Assembly: GCA_964635065.1 (NCBI GenBank)
Contig: CAZWMK010000002.1
Location: forward strand, 3,366 to 67,365
Reading direction: 5' to 3'
Length of the DNA stretch: 64,000 bases
From: CAZWMK01 sp964635065
Lineage (GTDB): Bacteria; Pseudomonadota; Alphaproteobacteria; Sphingomonadales; Sphingomonadaceae
A program made the translations under genes and the position numbers. The notes beneath the pieces are model-generated. The model was given only the letters and a program-made list of their open reading frames with translations. It ran no database searches and was not told where the DNA came from. Below, one piece after another: positions 43,241 through 51,105 of the stretch; position 1 is the stretch's first letter, and each line of letters starts with the position of its first letter.

Positions 43241-45412
43241 GTGAAAGACCGGTGGATGATGCGCGCTGCCATGACGGCGGCGGCGCTGACGGGAACAGCT
43301 GCACTCGTGGCGCGCGCCGGCGATGGCCCTGCGCCGGGCGGCAGCTACACCGTCGCGCAGTATCAGGCCGGACAGGCGGTCTATGAAGCCAGTTGCACCG
43401 TCTGTCACGACCGCAGGCTTGAAGGCTCGTCGCACGGCCCGGCGCTGAAAGGCCCGACCTTCGCGCAACATTGGGCCAGCCGCAGCAGCGACGACCTCCT
43501 TGCCTTCACGCAGTCGATGATGCCCCCCGCTCAGGGCGGCAGCCTGTCGGCGCAGGACTATGCCGCCGTCACTGCCTATGTGCTCGCCGCAAACGGCCAT
43601 GGGGCGGGGCACGTGCCGCTTGCCAAAGGCCGCGCCGTGCCGATTGGCCGCGCGGGCCATTCCCCGCCCCCGGCCGCCGCGCCGCCTATGGCTGCCGCAG
43701 GCGCTCAAAAGCCCGAACGCTATTCCAGCGCCTTCGAGGACATGGTCGCCCGTCTTGGCGCACAAAACCGCAGCGCGCCCGTGCTCGCCCCTGTCACCGA
43801 AGCGATGTTGAGCGCGCCCCCGCCCGGATCATGGCTGAACTGGCGCCGCACGCGCACCGGCCATGGCGACAGCCCGCTTAATGCGATCAACGCGGCCAAT
43901 GTCGGGTCACTGAAACTCGCCTGGGTGATGGCGCTGCCCGATGGCGTCAACCAGACAACGCCTTTGGTGCATGACGGCGTGCTGTTCGTCATCGCGCCCG
44001 GCGGACGGCTCATGGCGCTCGACGCCGCAAACGGCGACTTCATCTGGGACTATCGCTATGCCCCGACGTCGGGCGACAAGGTCGCAGTCACGCCGATGCG
44101 CAACATCGCGATTTATGGTCACAACATCTATCTTGCCACGCCAGATGCCGCACTGGTCGCCGTCGATGCCCGCAGTGGCCGCGAGGTATGGCGCACGCAA
44201 AAAGCCGACACCGCCGATGGCTTCACCCACACGGCAGGGCCGGTGATTGCCAATGGCGTCGTCATCAGCGGCATCAACGGCTGCGAGCGCTTCAAGAAAC
44301 AACCCTGCTTCGTCAGTGGCCACGATCCCGAAACGGGCCGCGAACTGTGGCGCACATCGGTCATCGCCCAGCCTGGCGACCATGGCGACAGGAGCTGGGC
44401 TGGCCTCGCCCCGGAATTTCGCGCAGGTGGCGACATGTGGATCGCCGGCACCTATGATCCGGCCACCGACAGCTATTTCATCGGCACGGCACAGGCAAAG
44501 CCCTGGGTTGCCGCCAGTCGCCGTATGACGCCGAAAGATGACGTGCTTTACACCAATTCCACCCTTGCACTTGATCCGCGCACCGGGCGCATCAAATGGT
44601 GGTTCCAGCACAGCCCCGGCGAAACGCTCGACATGGACGTGGTCTATGAACGCGTTGCTGTCGACGATGGCGACCAGTCGTATTTGTTCACGGCCGGCAA
44701 GGACGGCATTCTCTGGAAGCTCGACCGTAAAAGCGGCAAATATCGCGGCCATGTCGAAACCGTCTATCAGGACGTATTCACGCACATCGACCGGAAGACC
44801 GGCAAGGTCACACTGCGTCCCGATCTCATGACAGCGCAGGTCGGGCAGTTCATACCGTCATGCCCCACCACCTTTGGCGGCCACAACTGGCAGGCGATGG
44901 CCTATGACCGGGCGCAGCATGCGCTAATTATCCCGCTGTTGCAGATGTGCGGCGGCATTGCCGGATCGGCGGTCGATTTCAAGCTCGGTGGCGGCGGCCT
45001 TGGCGTCGGCGCGCTATCGGACCCCGGACGCTCTGTTCACATGCCCGGCACCGAAAAAGGCCAGTTTGCCAAGCTCGCATCCTATGATGTCCGCAGTCTG
45101 AAACCGCTGTGGTCGATCACCCAGCCCACGCCTTTTTCAACAGCGGCGCTGGCGACCGCAGGCGGGCTGGTGTTCATCGGCGACGTCGACCGTTATTTCA
45201 AGGCGTTCGACACGAAAACAGGCAAGCTGTTGTGGCAGACGCGCCTCGGCACGGCAGCGCATGGATTCCCGATTTCCTATGCGGCAGGCGGCAAGCAGTA
45301 TGTTGCCATCACCGCAGGCCAACTCGGCGCCTATCTCCTGGTCGCCGGCCAGGCCGGGCGGATATACCAGCCTGCCAATGGCAATGCGCTCTATGTGTTC
45401 GCGCTGCCCTGA
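43241..45412 (+). CDS. PQQ dehydrogenase with N-terminal cytochrome c domain
   Basis: 723 residues from GTG 43241, which has GGGGAGG about 7 nt upstream; ATG 43199 lacks one. A signal peptide is followed by a cytochrome c domain (heme CTVCH, about residues 45-130), a Pro/Ala-rich linker and a quinoprotein propeller (WLNWRRTRTGHGDSPLNAIN; catalytic-Asp region GETLDMDVVYE; GKDGILWKLDRKSGKYRGHV). This domain order resembles polyvinyl-alcohol dehydrogenase (PvaA-type) of sphingomonads. Electrons would go to the respiratory chain. Substrate unknown. Confidence 0.88.
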   Translation: MKDRWMMRAAMTAAALTGTAALVARAGDGPAPGGSYTVAQYQAGQAVYEASCTVCHDRRLEGSSHGPALKGPTFAQHWASRSSDDLLAFTQSMMPPAQGGSLSAQDYAAVTAYVLAANGHGAGHVPLAKGRAVPIGRAGHSPPPAAAPPMAAAGAQKPERYSSAFEDMVARLGAQNRSAPVLAPVTEAMLSAPPPGSWLNWRRTRTGHGDSPLNAINAANVGSLKLAWVMALPDGVNQTTPLVHDGVLFVIAPGGRLMALDAANGDFIWDYRYAPTSGDKVAVTPMRNIAIYGHNIYLATPDAALVAVDARSGREVWRTQKADTADGFTHTAGPVIANGVVISGINGCERFKKQPCFVSGHDPETGRELWRTSVIAQPGDHGDRSWAGLAPEFRAGGDMWIAGTYDPATDSYFIGTAQAKPWVAASRRMTPKDDVLYTNSTLALDPRTGRIKWWFQHSPGETLDMDVVYERVAVDDGDQSYLFTAGKDGILWKLDRKSGKYRGHVETVYQDVFTHIDRKTGKVTLRPDLMTAQVGQFIPSCPTTFGGHNWQAMAYDRAQHALIIPLLQMCGGIAGSAVDFKLGGGGLGVGALSDPGRSVHMPGTEKGQFAKLASYDVRSLKPLWSITQPTPFSTAALATAGGLVFIGDVDRYFKAFDTKTGKLLWQTRLGTAAHGFPISYAAGGKQYVAITAGQLGAYLLVAGQAGRIYQPANGNALYVFALP

Positions 45413-45631
45413 CACCCGACGGTTGTGTGCTCATTCAAGGCAAATTTTTGTACTCAAGCGGAAAGGCGTGGCGCTTCATTTTGCCACCTATTCAAATTGG
45501 GAGCATGAAACCCACTAGCAGAGCTGACGGCTTGTGATTAGAGACGCCCAATAGAGCAGTGTTTATGCAGTTCTGTCACACTGCCGAAAATTGCGGACTG
45601 AAAGCGTGTTCCGGGAGGATAAGCGTTAAAA
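45413..45631. other. Intergenic region before the korCAB-like operon
   Basis: About 220 bases with no convincing ORF. It is AT-richer than its surroundings and should contain the promoter of the following operon. A purine-rich run, GGGAGGA, at 45613-45619 lies about 12 nt before the ATG at 45632 and is the likely ribosome site. Confidence 0.5.
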
Positions 45632-47410
45632 ATGGCAAGGGTTGATCAGGGCGTTCCCGACCACCTTCATCAGGTTGTCGATTGTCAGTGGGCTTGCCCC
45701 GCACACACACCTGTCCCGGAATATCTGCGCCTGATTGCCCAGGGGCGCTATGCCGAATCCTATGAAGTCAACTGGTGGTCGAACGTGTTTCCCGGCATTT
45801 TGGGCCGTGTCTGCGATCGCCCGTGCGAACCGGCCTGCCGCCGTGGCCGCGTCGAGGAAGAACCGGTTGCCATCTGCCGCCTGAAACGCGTTGCGGCCGA
45901 CAACAAGGGCGACATTTCCGCCATGCTGCCGAAGGCGCCCACGGCCAAGAACGGCAAGCGCATCGCCTGTGTCGGCGCTGGCCCTGCGTCGCTCACCGTC
46001 GCGCGCGACCTTGCCCTGAATGGCTATCAGGTGACCGTGCTTGACGGCGGCCATCAGGCTGGCGGCATGATGCGCAGCCAGATCCCGAAGTTCCGCCTGC
46101 CCGACGAAGTGATCGACGAGGAATGCGGCTATGTCGAAGGCCTCGACGTCGAAATCCGCCTGAACAGCTGGATTTCCAGCCTGAAGGACTTGCACGCCGA
46201 AGGCTGGGACGCCGTCTTTGTCGGCACCGGCGCACCGCGCGGCCGCGATGCCGACCTGCCGGGCCGTCAGGAGGCTGCCGCCAACATCCACATCGGCATC
46301 GACTGGCTGTCGAACCTCGCGTTCGGCCATGTCGACAGCGTCGGCAAGCGCGTGATCGTGCTTGGCGGCGGCAACACCGCCATGGACTGCTGCCGCTCTG
46401 CCCGCCGCCTCGGTGCCGAGGAAGTCCGCGTCATCGTCCGTTCGGGCTTCGATGAAATGAAGGCCTCGCCCTGGGAAAAGGAAGAGGCGCTGCACGAAGA
46501 CATCATCATCCAGAACTGCATGGTTCCGATGAGCTTCGAGCACGACAACGGCAAACTGACCGGCGTCACCTTCGAACATGTCGAAGTCCAGTATGACGAC
46601 AAGGGCCGCCGCTCGCTCGTGCCGACCGGGCGCATGGAAACCGTCGGTTGCGATCAGGTGCTGATCGCCATCGGTCAGGAAAACAGCTTCCCGTGGATCG
46701 AACGCGACATCGGCCTCGAATTCGACAAGTGGGGCATGCCGGTTGTCGACGCCAAAACCTTGCAGTCGACGGTGCCGAACATCTTCTTCGGCGGTGACGC
46801 GGCGCTTGGTCCGAAGAACATCATCACGGCCGTCGCCCAGGGGCATGAAGCGGCGATCTCGATCGACCTGTTCCTGAAAGGCAAGGATGTCGTCGCCGAC
46901 CGTCCGGCCGACCGGATCACGCTCGCCAGCCAGAAGATGGGCATCCACGAATGGGCCTATGATAACGAAGTCACGAACGATCTGCGCCACAAGGTGCCGA
47001 TACGCGACCTCGACATCGCTCTCAAAGACGTGCGCCTCGAACTCGAACTCGGCTATGACGAAAAGCTCGCCTATGCCGAGGCCGAACGCTGCTTCAACTG
47101 CGATATGGCGACGGTGTTCACGCCGTCGACCTGCATTGAATGCGACAGCTGCGTCGACATCTGCCCGACCGAATGCATCACCTTCACCGAAGACGGCGAA
47201 GAAGATGATCTGCGCGGGCGCCTGAAGGCACCTGCCCTGAACGACGATCAGCCGCTTTACATCGCCGGCGGCCTGAAAACCGGCCGTGTCATGGTGAAGG
47301 ACGAAAATGTCTGCCTTCACTGCGGCCTGTGTTCTGAACGCTGCCCGACCAATGCATGGGACATGCAGAAGGTCGACTGGCTCGTCGCCCATGCGGGCGC
47401 GGAGGCTTGA
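45632..47410 (+). CDS. FAD/Fe-S NAD(P)H:ferredoxin oxidoreductase subunit (GltD-like)
   Basis: 592 residues. N-terminal GltB/D-type Fe-S region (CQWACPAHTPVPEYLRLIAQ; CDRPCEPACRRG), FAD site CVGAGPASLTVARDLALNG, NADPH site VLGGGNTAMDCCRSARRLGA, then two ferredoxin motifs CIECDSCVDICP and CLHCGLCSERCP. It would exchange electrons between NADP(H) and the KorAB pair encoded next. A matching third subunit (KorC) is known from the 2-oxoglutarate:NADP+ oxidoreductase of Azoarcus evansii; that assignment is by architecture. Confidence 0.92.
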   Translation: MARVDQGVPDHLHQVVDCQWACPAHTPVPEYLRLIAQGRYAESYEVNWWSNVFPGILGRVCDRPCEPACRRGRVEEEPVAICRLKRVAADNKGDISAMLPKAPTAKNGKRIACVGAGPASLTVARDLALNGYQVTVLDGGHQAGGMMRSQIPKFRLPDEVIDEECGYVEGLDVEIRLNSWISSLKDLHAEGWDAVFVGTGAPRGRDADLPGRQEAAANIHIGIDWLSNLAFGHVDSVGKRVIVLGGGNTAMDCCRSARRLGAEEVRVIVRSGFDEMKASPWEKEEALHEDIIIQNCMVPMSFEHDNGKLTGVTFEHVEVQYDDKGRRSLVPTGRMETVGCDQVLIAIGQENSFPWIERDIGLEFDKWGMPVVDAKTLQSTVPNIFFGGDAALGPKNIITAVAQGHEAAISIDLFLKGKDVVADRPADRITLASQKMGIHEWAYDNEVTNDLRHKVPIRDLDIALKDVRLELELGYDEKLAYAEAERCFNCDMATVFTPSTCIECDSCVDICPTECITFTEDGEEDDLRGRLKAPALNDDQPLYIAGGLKTGRVMVKDENVCLHCGLCSERCPTNAWDMQKVDWLVAHAGAEA

Positions 47411-47415
47411 AATCC

Positions 47416-49257
47416 ATGACTGCCATCACTGCCACCAACGACTTTGTCATCAAGTTCGCCAACGTCAACGGCTCCGGCTCGGCGTCGGCCAACGAGATGT
47501 TCGCCCGCGCCATCATCCGCATGGGTGTGACCGTGTCGCCGCGCAACATCTTCCCGTCGAACATCCAGGGCCTGCCGACCTGGTATGAACTGCGCGTATC
47601 GGCCGATGGCTGGCTGGGCCGCCGCGGCGGCTGCGACCTCATGGTTGCGCTCAATCCGCAGACCTGGGACCGCGACGTCGCGGAAATCGTGCCGGGCGGC
47701 TATCTGTTCTACGATTCCACCCGCGTTCTGCCGCAATCGAAGTTCCGCGACGATATCAATGTCATCGGAATTCCGCTGACAGAAATCTGCGCGAAGGAAT
47801 TCCCGATCGCGGCGCAGCGTCACCTGTTCAAGAACATCATGTATGTCGGGGCGCTGACCGCGCTTCTCGACATGGATTTTGCCGTTGTCGAACAGCTGAT
47901 CGCCAAGCAGTATCGCGGTAAGGACAAGCTGATCGAAGGCAACCGCCGGGCCGCGCGCATCGGCTATGACCATGCCCGCGAAAACTTCGCCTGCCCGATC
48001 GGCCTGCGCGTCGAGCGTGGCGACAGCGTCGGCGACCGCATCTTCATCGACGGCAACAGTGCGCTTGGCCTTGGCGCTGTCTATGGCGGGGCCACGGTCG
48101 CCGCCTGGTATCCGATCACGCCGTCGACCTCGGTGGTCGAAGCCTTCACCGCCTATTGCCGCAAATATCGCACCGATCCGGAAAGCGGCACGGCGCGCTA
48201 TGCCATCGTGCAGGCCGAAGACGAACTGGCGTCGATCGGCATGGTGATCGGTGCGGGCTGGAACGGCGCGCGCGCCTTCACCGCCACGTCGGGCCCCGGC
48301 ATCTCCCTGATGCAGGAATTCATCGGCCTGTCCTATTTCGCCGAAGTGCCGTCGGTGATCGTCGATGTTCAGCGCGGCGGTCCCTCGACCGGCATGCCGA
48401 CGCGCACGCAGCAGTCCGACCTTCTGCTCTGCGCCTATGCTTCGCATGGCGACACGCGGCACATCCTGCTCTTCCCCGAAGACCCGCACGAATGTTTCAC
48501 CATGGGGGCGGAAGCCTTCGATCTGGCCGAACGTTTCCAGACCCCGGTATTCGTCATGACCGATCTCGACATCGGCATGAACGAACGGCTGTGCAAACCG
48601 TTCACCTGGGATGACAATGCCCGCTATGATCGCGGCAAGGTGATGACTGCCGAAGAACTCGAAGCGGGCAAGAATTTCGGCCGCTATCTCGATGTCGACG
48701 GCGACGGCATCCCCTATCGCACATTGCCCGGCACCCACCCGACCAAGGGTGCCTATTTCACGCGCGGCACCACCCGCAACCCCTATGCCAAATACAGCGA
48801 AGTGGGTGCGGACTATGTCTACAACATGGAACGCCTGCGCCGTAAGCATGACACCGCAAAATCCGTCGTTCCCGCGCCGGAAATCCGGGCGGCCAGCCAG
48901 CCGACGTCCTATGGCGTCGTCTATTACGGCTCGACCGCGCCCGCGATGGACGAGGCGCTGGCGCGCATGGAAGCCGATGGCATCCACGTCAACGCGCTGC
49001 GTGTCCGCGCCTTCCCCTTCGCCGACAGCATCAACGATTTCATCGAACAGCATGAAGCCGTGTTCGTCGTCGAACAGAATGAAAGCGCGCAGCTGCGCAC
49101 CATGCTGATCAACGAAGGCGACCTCGACCCGAAGAAGCTCGTGCGGGTGCTGCATTATGACGGCACGCCCATCACCGCCCGCTTCATTGCGGAGGCGATC
49201 ACGTCCGTGATCGACGACCGCAAGGTCCAGCCCCTCCCGACGTCGCTGAAGAGGTAA
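47416..49257 (+). CDS. korA: 2-oxoacid:ferredoxin oxidoreductase, fused gamma-alpha subunit
   Basis: 613 residues. The gamma domain comes first (VNGSGSASANEMFARAIIRM), then the alpha domain (NSALGLGAVYGGATVAAWYP followed by ITPSTSV, the YPITPSTS motif) and QRGGPSTGMPTRTQQSDLLL. This fused order is typical of KorA/IorA-like 2-oxoglutarate or related 2-oxoacid oxidoreductases. ATG 47416 lies 6 nt after the GltD-like gene; korB starts 5 nt after its stop. Confidence 0.93.
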   Translation: MTAITATNDFVIKFANVNGSGSASANEMFARAIIRMGVTVSPRNIFPSNIQGLPTWYELRVSADGWLGRRGGCDLMVALNPQTWDRDVAEIVPGGYLFYDSTRVLPQSKFRDDINVIGIPLTEICAKEFPIAAQRHLFKNIMYVGALTALLDMDFAVVEQLIAKQYRGKDKLIEGNRRAARIGYDHARENFACPIGLRVERGDSVGDRIFIDGNSALGLGAVYGGATVAAWYPITPSTSVVEAFTAYCRKYRTDPESGTARYAIVQAEDELASIGMVIGAGWNGARAFTATSGPGISLMQEFIGLSYFAEVPSVIVDVQRGGPSTGMPTRTQQSDLLLCAYASHGDTRHILLFPEDPHECFTMGAEAFDLAERFQTPVFVMTDLDIGMNERLCKPFTWDDNARYDRGKVMTAEELEAGKNFGRYLDVDGDGIPYRTLPGTHPTKGAYFTRGTTRNPYAKYSEVGADYVYNMERLRRKHDTAKSVVPAPEIRAASQPTSYGVVYYGSTAPAMDEALARMEADGIHVNALRVRAFPFADSINDFIEQHEAVFVVEQNESAQLRTMLINEGDLDPKKLVRVLHYDGTPITARFIAEAITSVIDDRKVQPLPTSLKR

Positions 49258-49261
49258 TGCA

Positions 49262-50317
49262 ATGACCTACATTCCAAAGCCGAAACTGCTGCGTCCGGAC
49301 CAGCCGAAGAACGAACTGGGCTACACACGCCGCGATTATGAAGGCGCGATTTCGACGCTGTGCGCGGGTTGCGGCCATGATTCGACCAGCGCCGCCATCG
49401 TTCAGGCCTGCTTCGAACTCGATATCGAGCCGCACCGTGTCGCCAAGCTGTCCGGCATCGGCTGTTCGTCGAAAACGCCCGACTATTTCCTGGGCAATTC
49501 GCACGGCTTCAACAGCGTTCACGGCCGCATGCCGTCGGTGCTGACCGGCGCCGCCCTTGCCAACCGCGAGCTCATCTACCTCGGCGTCTCGGGCGACGGC
49601 GACTCCGCGTCCATCGGCATCGGTCAGTTCGCCCATGCCATGCGGCGCGGCGTGAACATGACCTACATCGTCGAAAACAACGGCGTTTACGGCCTGACCA
49701 AGGGCCAGTTCTCGGCCACTGCCGACAAGGGATCGAAGAGCAAGCGCGGCGTGATGAACGCCGACAACCCGATCGATCTCGTCGCCCTCGCGCTCCAGAT
49801 CGGCGCGTCCTATGTCGCGCGCAGTTTTTCGGGCGACAAGGAGCAGCTTGTGCCGCTGATCAAGGGTGCGCTGCGCCATCGCGGTCCAGCCTTCATCGAC
49901 GTGCTCAGCCCCTGCGTCACCTTCAACAACCACGCCGGCTCGACCAAGAGCTACGACTATGTCCGCGAACACAATGAAGCCGTGAACAGCCTCGACGTGA
50001 TCCTGCCGCGCGACAAGATCGAAACCTCATATGCGCCGGGCGAACTGCGCCGCGTGGTCCAGCACGACGGTTCGGTGCTGATGCTGCGCAAGCTCGGCGA
50101 CGATTATGATCCCACCGACCGCATCAGCGCGATGAATCATCTGCACGAACGCGCGGCCCTTGGTGAAATCGTCACGGGCCTGCTGTTCGTCGATGAAAGC
50201 GGTGAAGACATGCACCGCAACCTCAACATGGTTGAAACGCCGTTGAACCGTCTGGGCGATGCCGATCTCTGCCCCGGTGCCTCCGCGCTTGAAGCCCTGA
50301 ACGCCTCGCTGCGCTGA
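49262..50317 (+). CDS. korB: 2-oxoacid:ferredoxin oxidoreductase, beta subunit
   Basis: 351 residues. TPP-binding motif from GDGDSASIGIGQFAHAMRRG to VENNGVYGLTKGQ; Fe-S-type cysteines in CAGCGHDSTSAAIVQAC and SGIGCSSKTPDYF; a third in LSPCVTFNNH. It carries TPP and the catalytic Fe-S cluster. The 2-oxoacid (2-oxoglutarate versus branched or aromatic) cannot be fixed from sequence. A strong terminator follows about 30 nt after the stop. Confidence 0.93.
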   Translation: MTYIPKPKLLRPDQPKNELGYTRRDYEGAISTLCAGCGHDSTSAAIVQACFELDIEPHRVAKLSGIGCSSKTPDYFLGNSHGFNSVHGRMPSVLTGAALANRELIYLGVSGDGDSASIGIGQFAHAMRRGVNMTYIVENNGVYGLTKGQFSATADKGSKSKRGVMNADNPIDLVALALQIGASYVARSFSGDKEQLVPLIKGALRHRGPAFIDVLSPCVTFNNHAGSTKSYDYVREHNEAVNSLDVILPRDKIETSYAPGELRRVVQHDGSVLMLRKLGDDYDPTDRISAMNHLHERAALGEIVTGLLFVDESGEDMHRNLNMVETPLNRLGDADLCPGASALEALNASLR

Positions 50318-50347
50318 AATTGCGGGCCGCGTGCCCGGCACATGACC

Positions 50348-50384
50348 AAAACACCGGCAGGATCACGCATCCTGCCGGTGTTTT
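50348..50384 (+). terminator. Rho-independent terminator of the korCAB-like operon
   Basis: A 16-bp perfect stem with 5-base loop; arms AAAACACCGGCAGGAT and ATCCTGCCGGTGTTTT, ending in TTTT. It lies directly after korB and is the clearest intrinsic terminator in the window. Confidence 0.88.
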
Positions 50385-50424
50385 CATGCCACAGCCCGGC
50401 ATCGCGCGATGGCGTTGCCACCGC

Positions 50425-50455
50425 CTGTTGCCAGCTCACCGTGCACTGTTGCCAG
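50425..50455 (+). promoter_or_regulatory. Two 10-bp direct repeats at 21-bp period
   Basis: CTGTTGCCAG occurs at 50425-50434 and again at 50446-50455, two helical turns apart, upstream of the SnoaL gene at 50509. Such phased direct repeats are typical activator or response-regulator boxes. A partial third copy, TTGCC, follows at about 50456. Confidence 0.5.
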
Positions 50456-50508
50456 TTGCCTGTTCCATGCTAGCCTTCGCAGCCTGAAACATGGGGAAGG
50501 ACAACGAC

Positions 50509-50973
50509 ATGGCAGACAAGGGCGTTTACGCGATCGTCCCGCAGATCAACTCCGACGACCGCGCCGCGATCCACGACACGCTGGCCGCCTATGGCGCCAC
50601 CTTCGACAATGGCGATCTTGCCGCCTTTGGCCGCCTGATCGCGCCTGATGCCGTTGTCCGCCTGCCGTCTGGCGACCGCTTCATCGAACAGGCACGTGGC
50701 CATGACGCGCTGATGGCCCTGTTCGACGGCATCCGCAGCGACCTGCGCAGCAAGGGGCTGCAGCCCCGCCATCATGTCAGCACCATCATGATCAAAAGCG
50801 CCAGCGCCACGCGGGCCGAAACGGACGCCTATCTGCTTTACACCGAACATGACAATGCCAGCGGCGATACCAAAGTCGTTCGCGGCGGAATCTACAGCTT
50901 CACGCTGGAAAAGCGCGACGGCGCATGGCTGATCATCGACTGGTCGGTGAAATACGACGGCTTCAGCCTCTAG
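50509..50973 (+). CDS. SnoaL/NTF2-like protein
   Basis: 154 residues from MADKGVYAIVPQINSDDRAA. NTF2 pattern: AIHDTLAAYGATFDNGDLAA, FGRLIAPDAVVRLPSGDRFI, GHDALMALFDGIRSDLRSKG, QPRHHVSTIMI, and the terminal strand DGAWLIIDWSVKYDGFSL. The Asp in FDNGD and the His pair of PRHHVS fit the family's catalytic pair positions. A Shine-Dalgarno GGGGAAGG lies 8 nt before the ATG; ATG 50491 has none. Single gene under its own promoter. Confidence 0.82.
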   Translation: MADKGVYAIVPQINSDDRAAIHDTLAAYGATFDNGDLAAFGRLIAPDAVVRLPSGDRFIEQARGHDALMALFDGIRSDLRSKGLQPRHHVSTIMIKSASATRAETDAYLLYTEHDNASGDTKVVRGGIYSFTLEKRDGAWLIIDWSVKYDGFSL

Positions 50974-51105
50974 CGTAACCATCCCTTTATTCACCTGTCG
51001 TCAGGGCTGTACGTGACTATATTAAAAAATTCGGGCCTCAGTGGCACAAATCCTGTATCGTGGGCGTTGTAGGCATGTGTTTTTAACAACGCCCCAGCTA
51101 CTGTC

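Noticed and set aside
47317..49155. 612-codon minus-strand ORF opposite korA
   Set aside because: Antisense of a well-recognised gene; no domain pattern.
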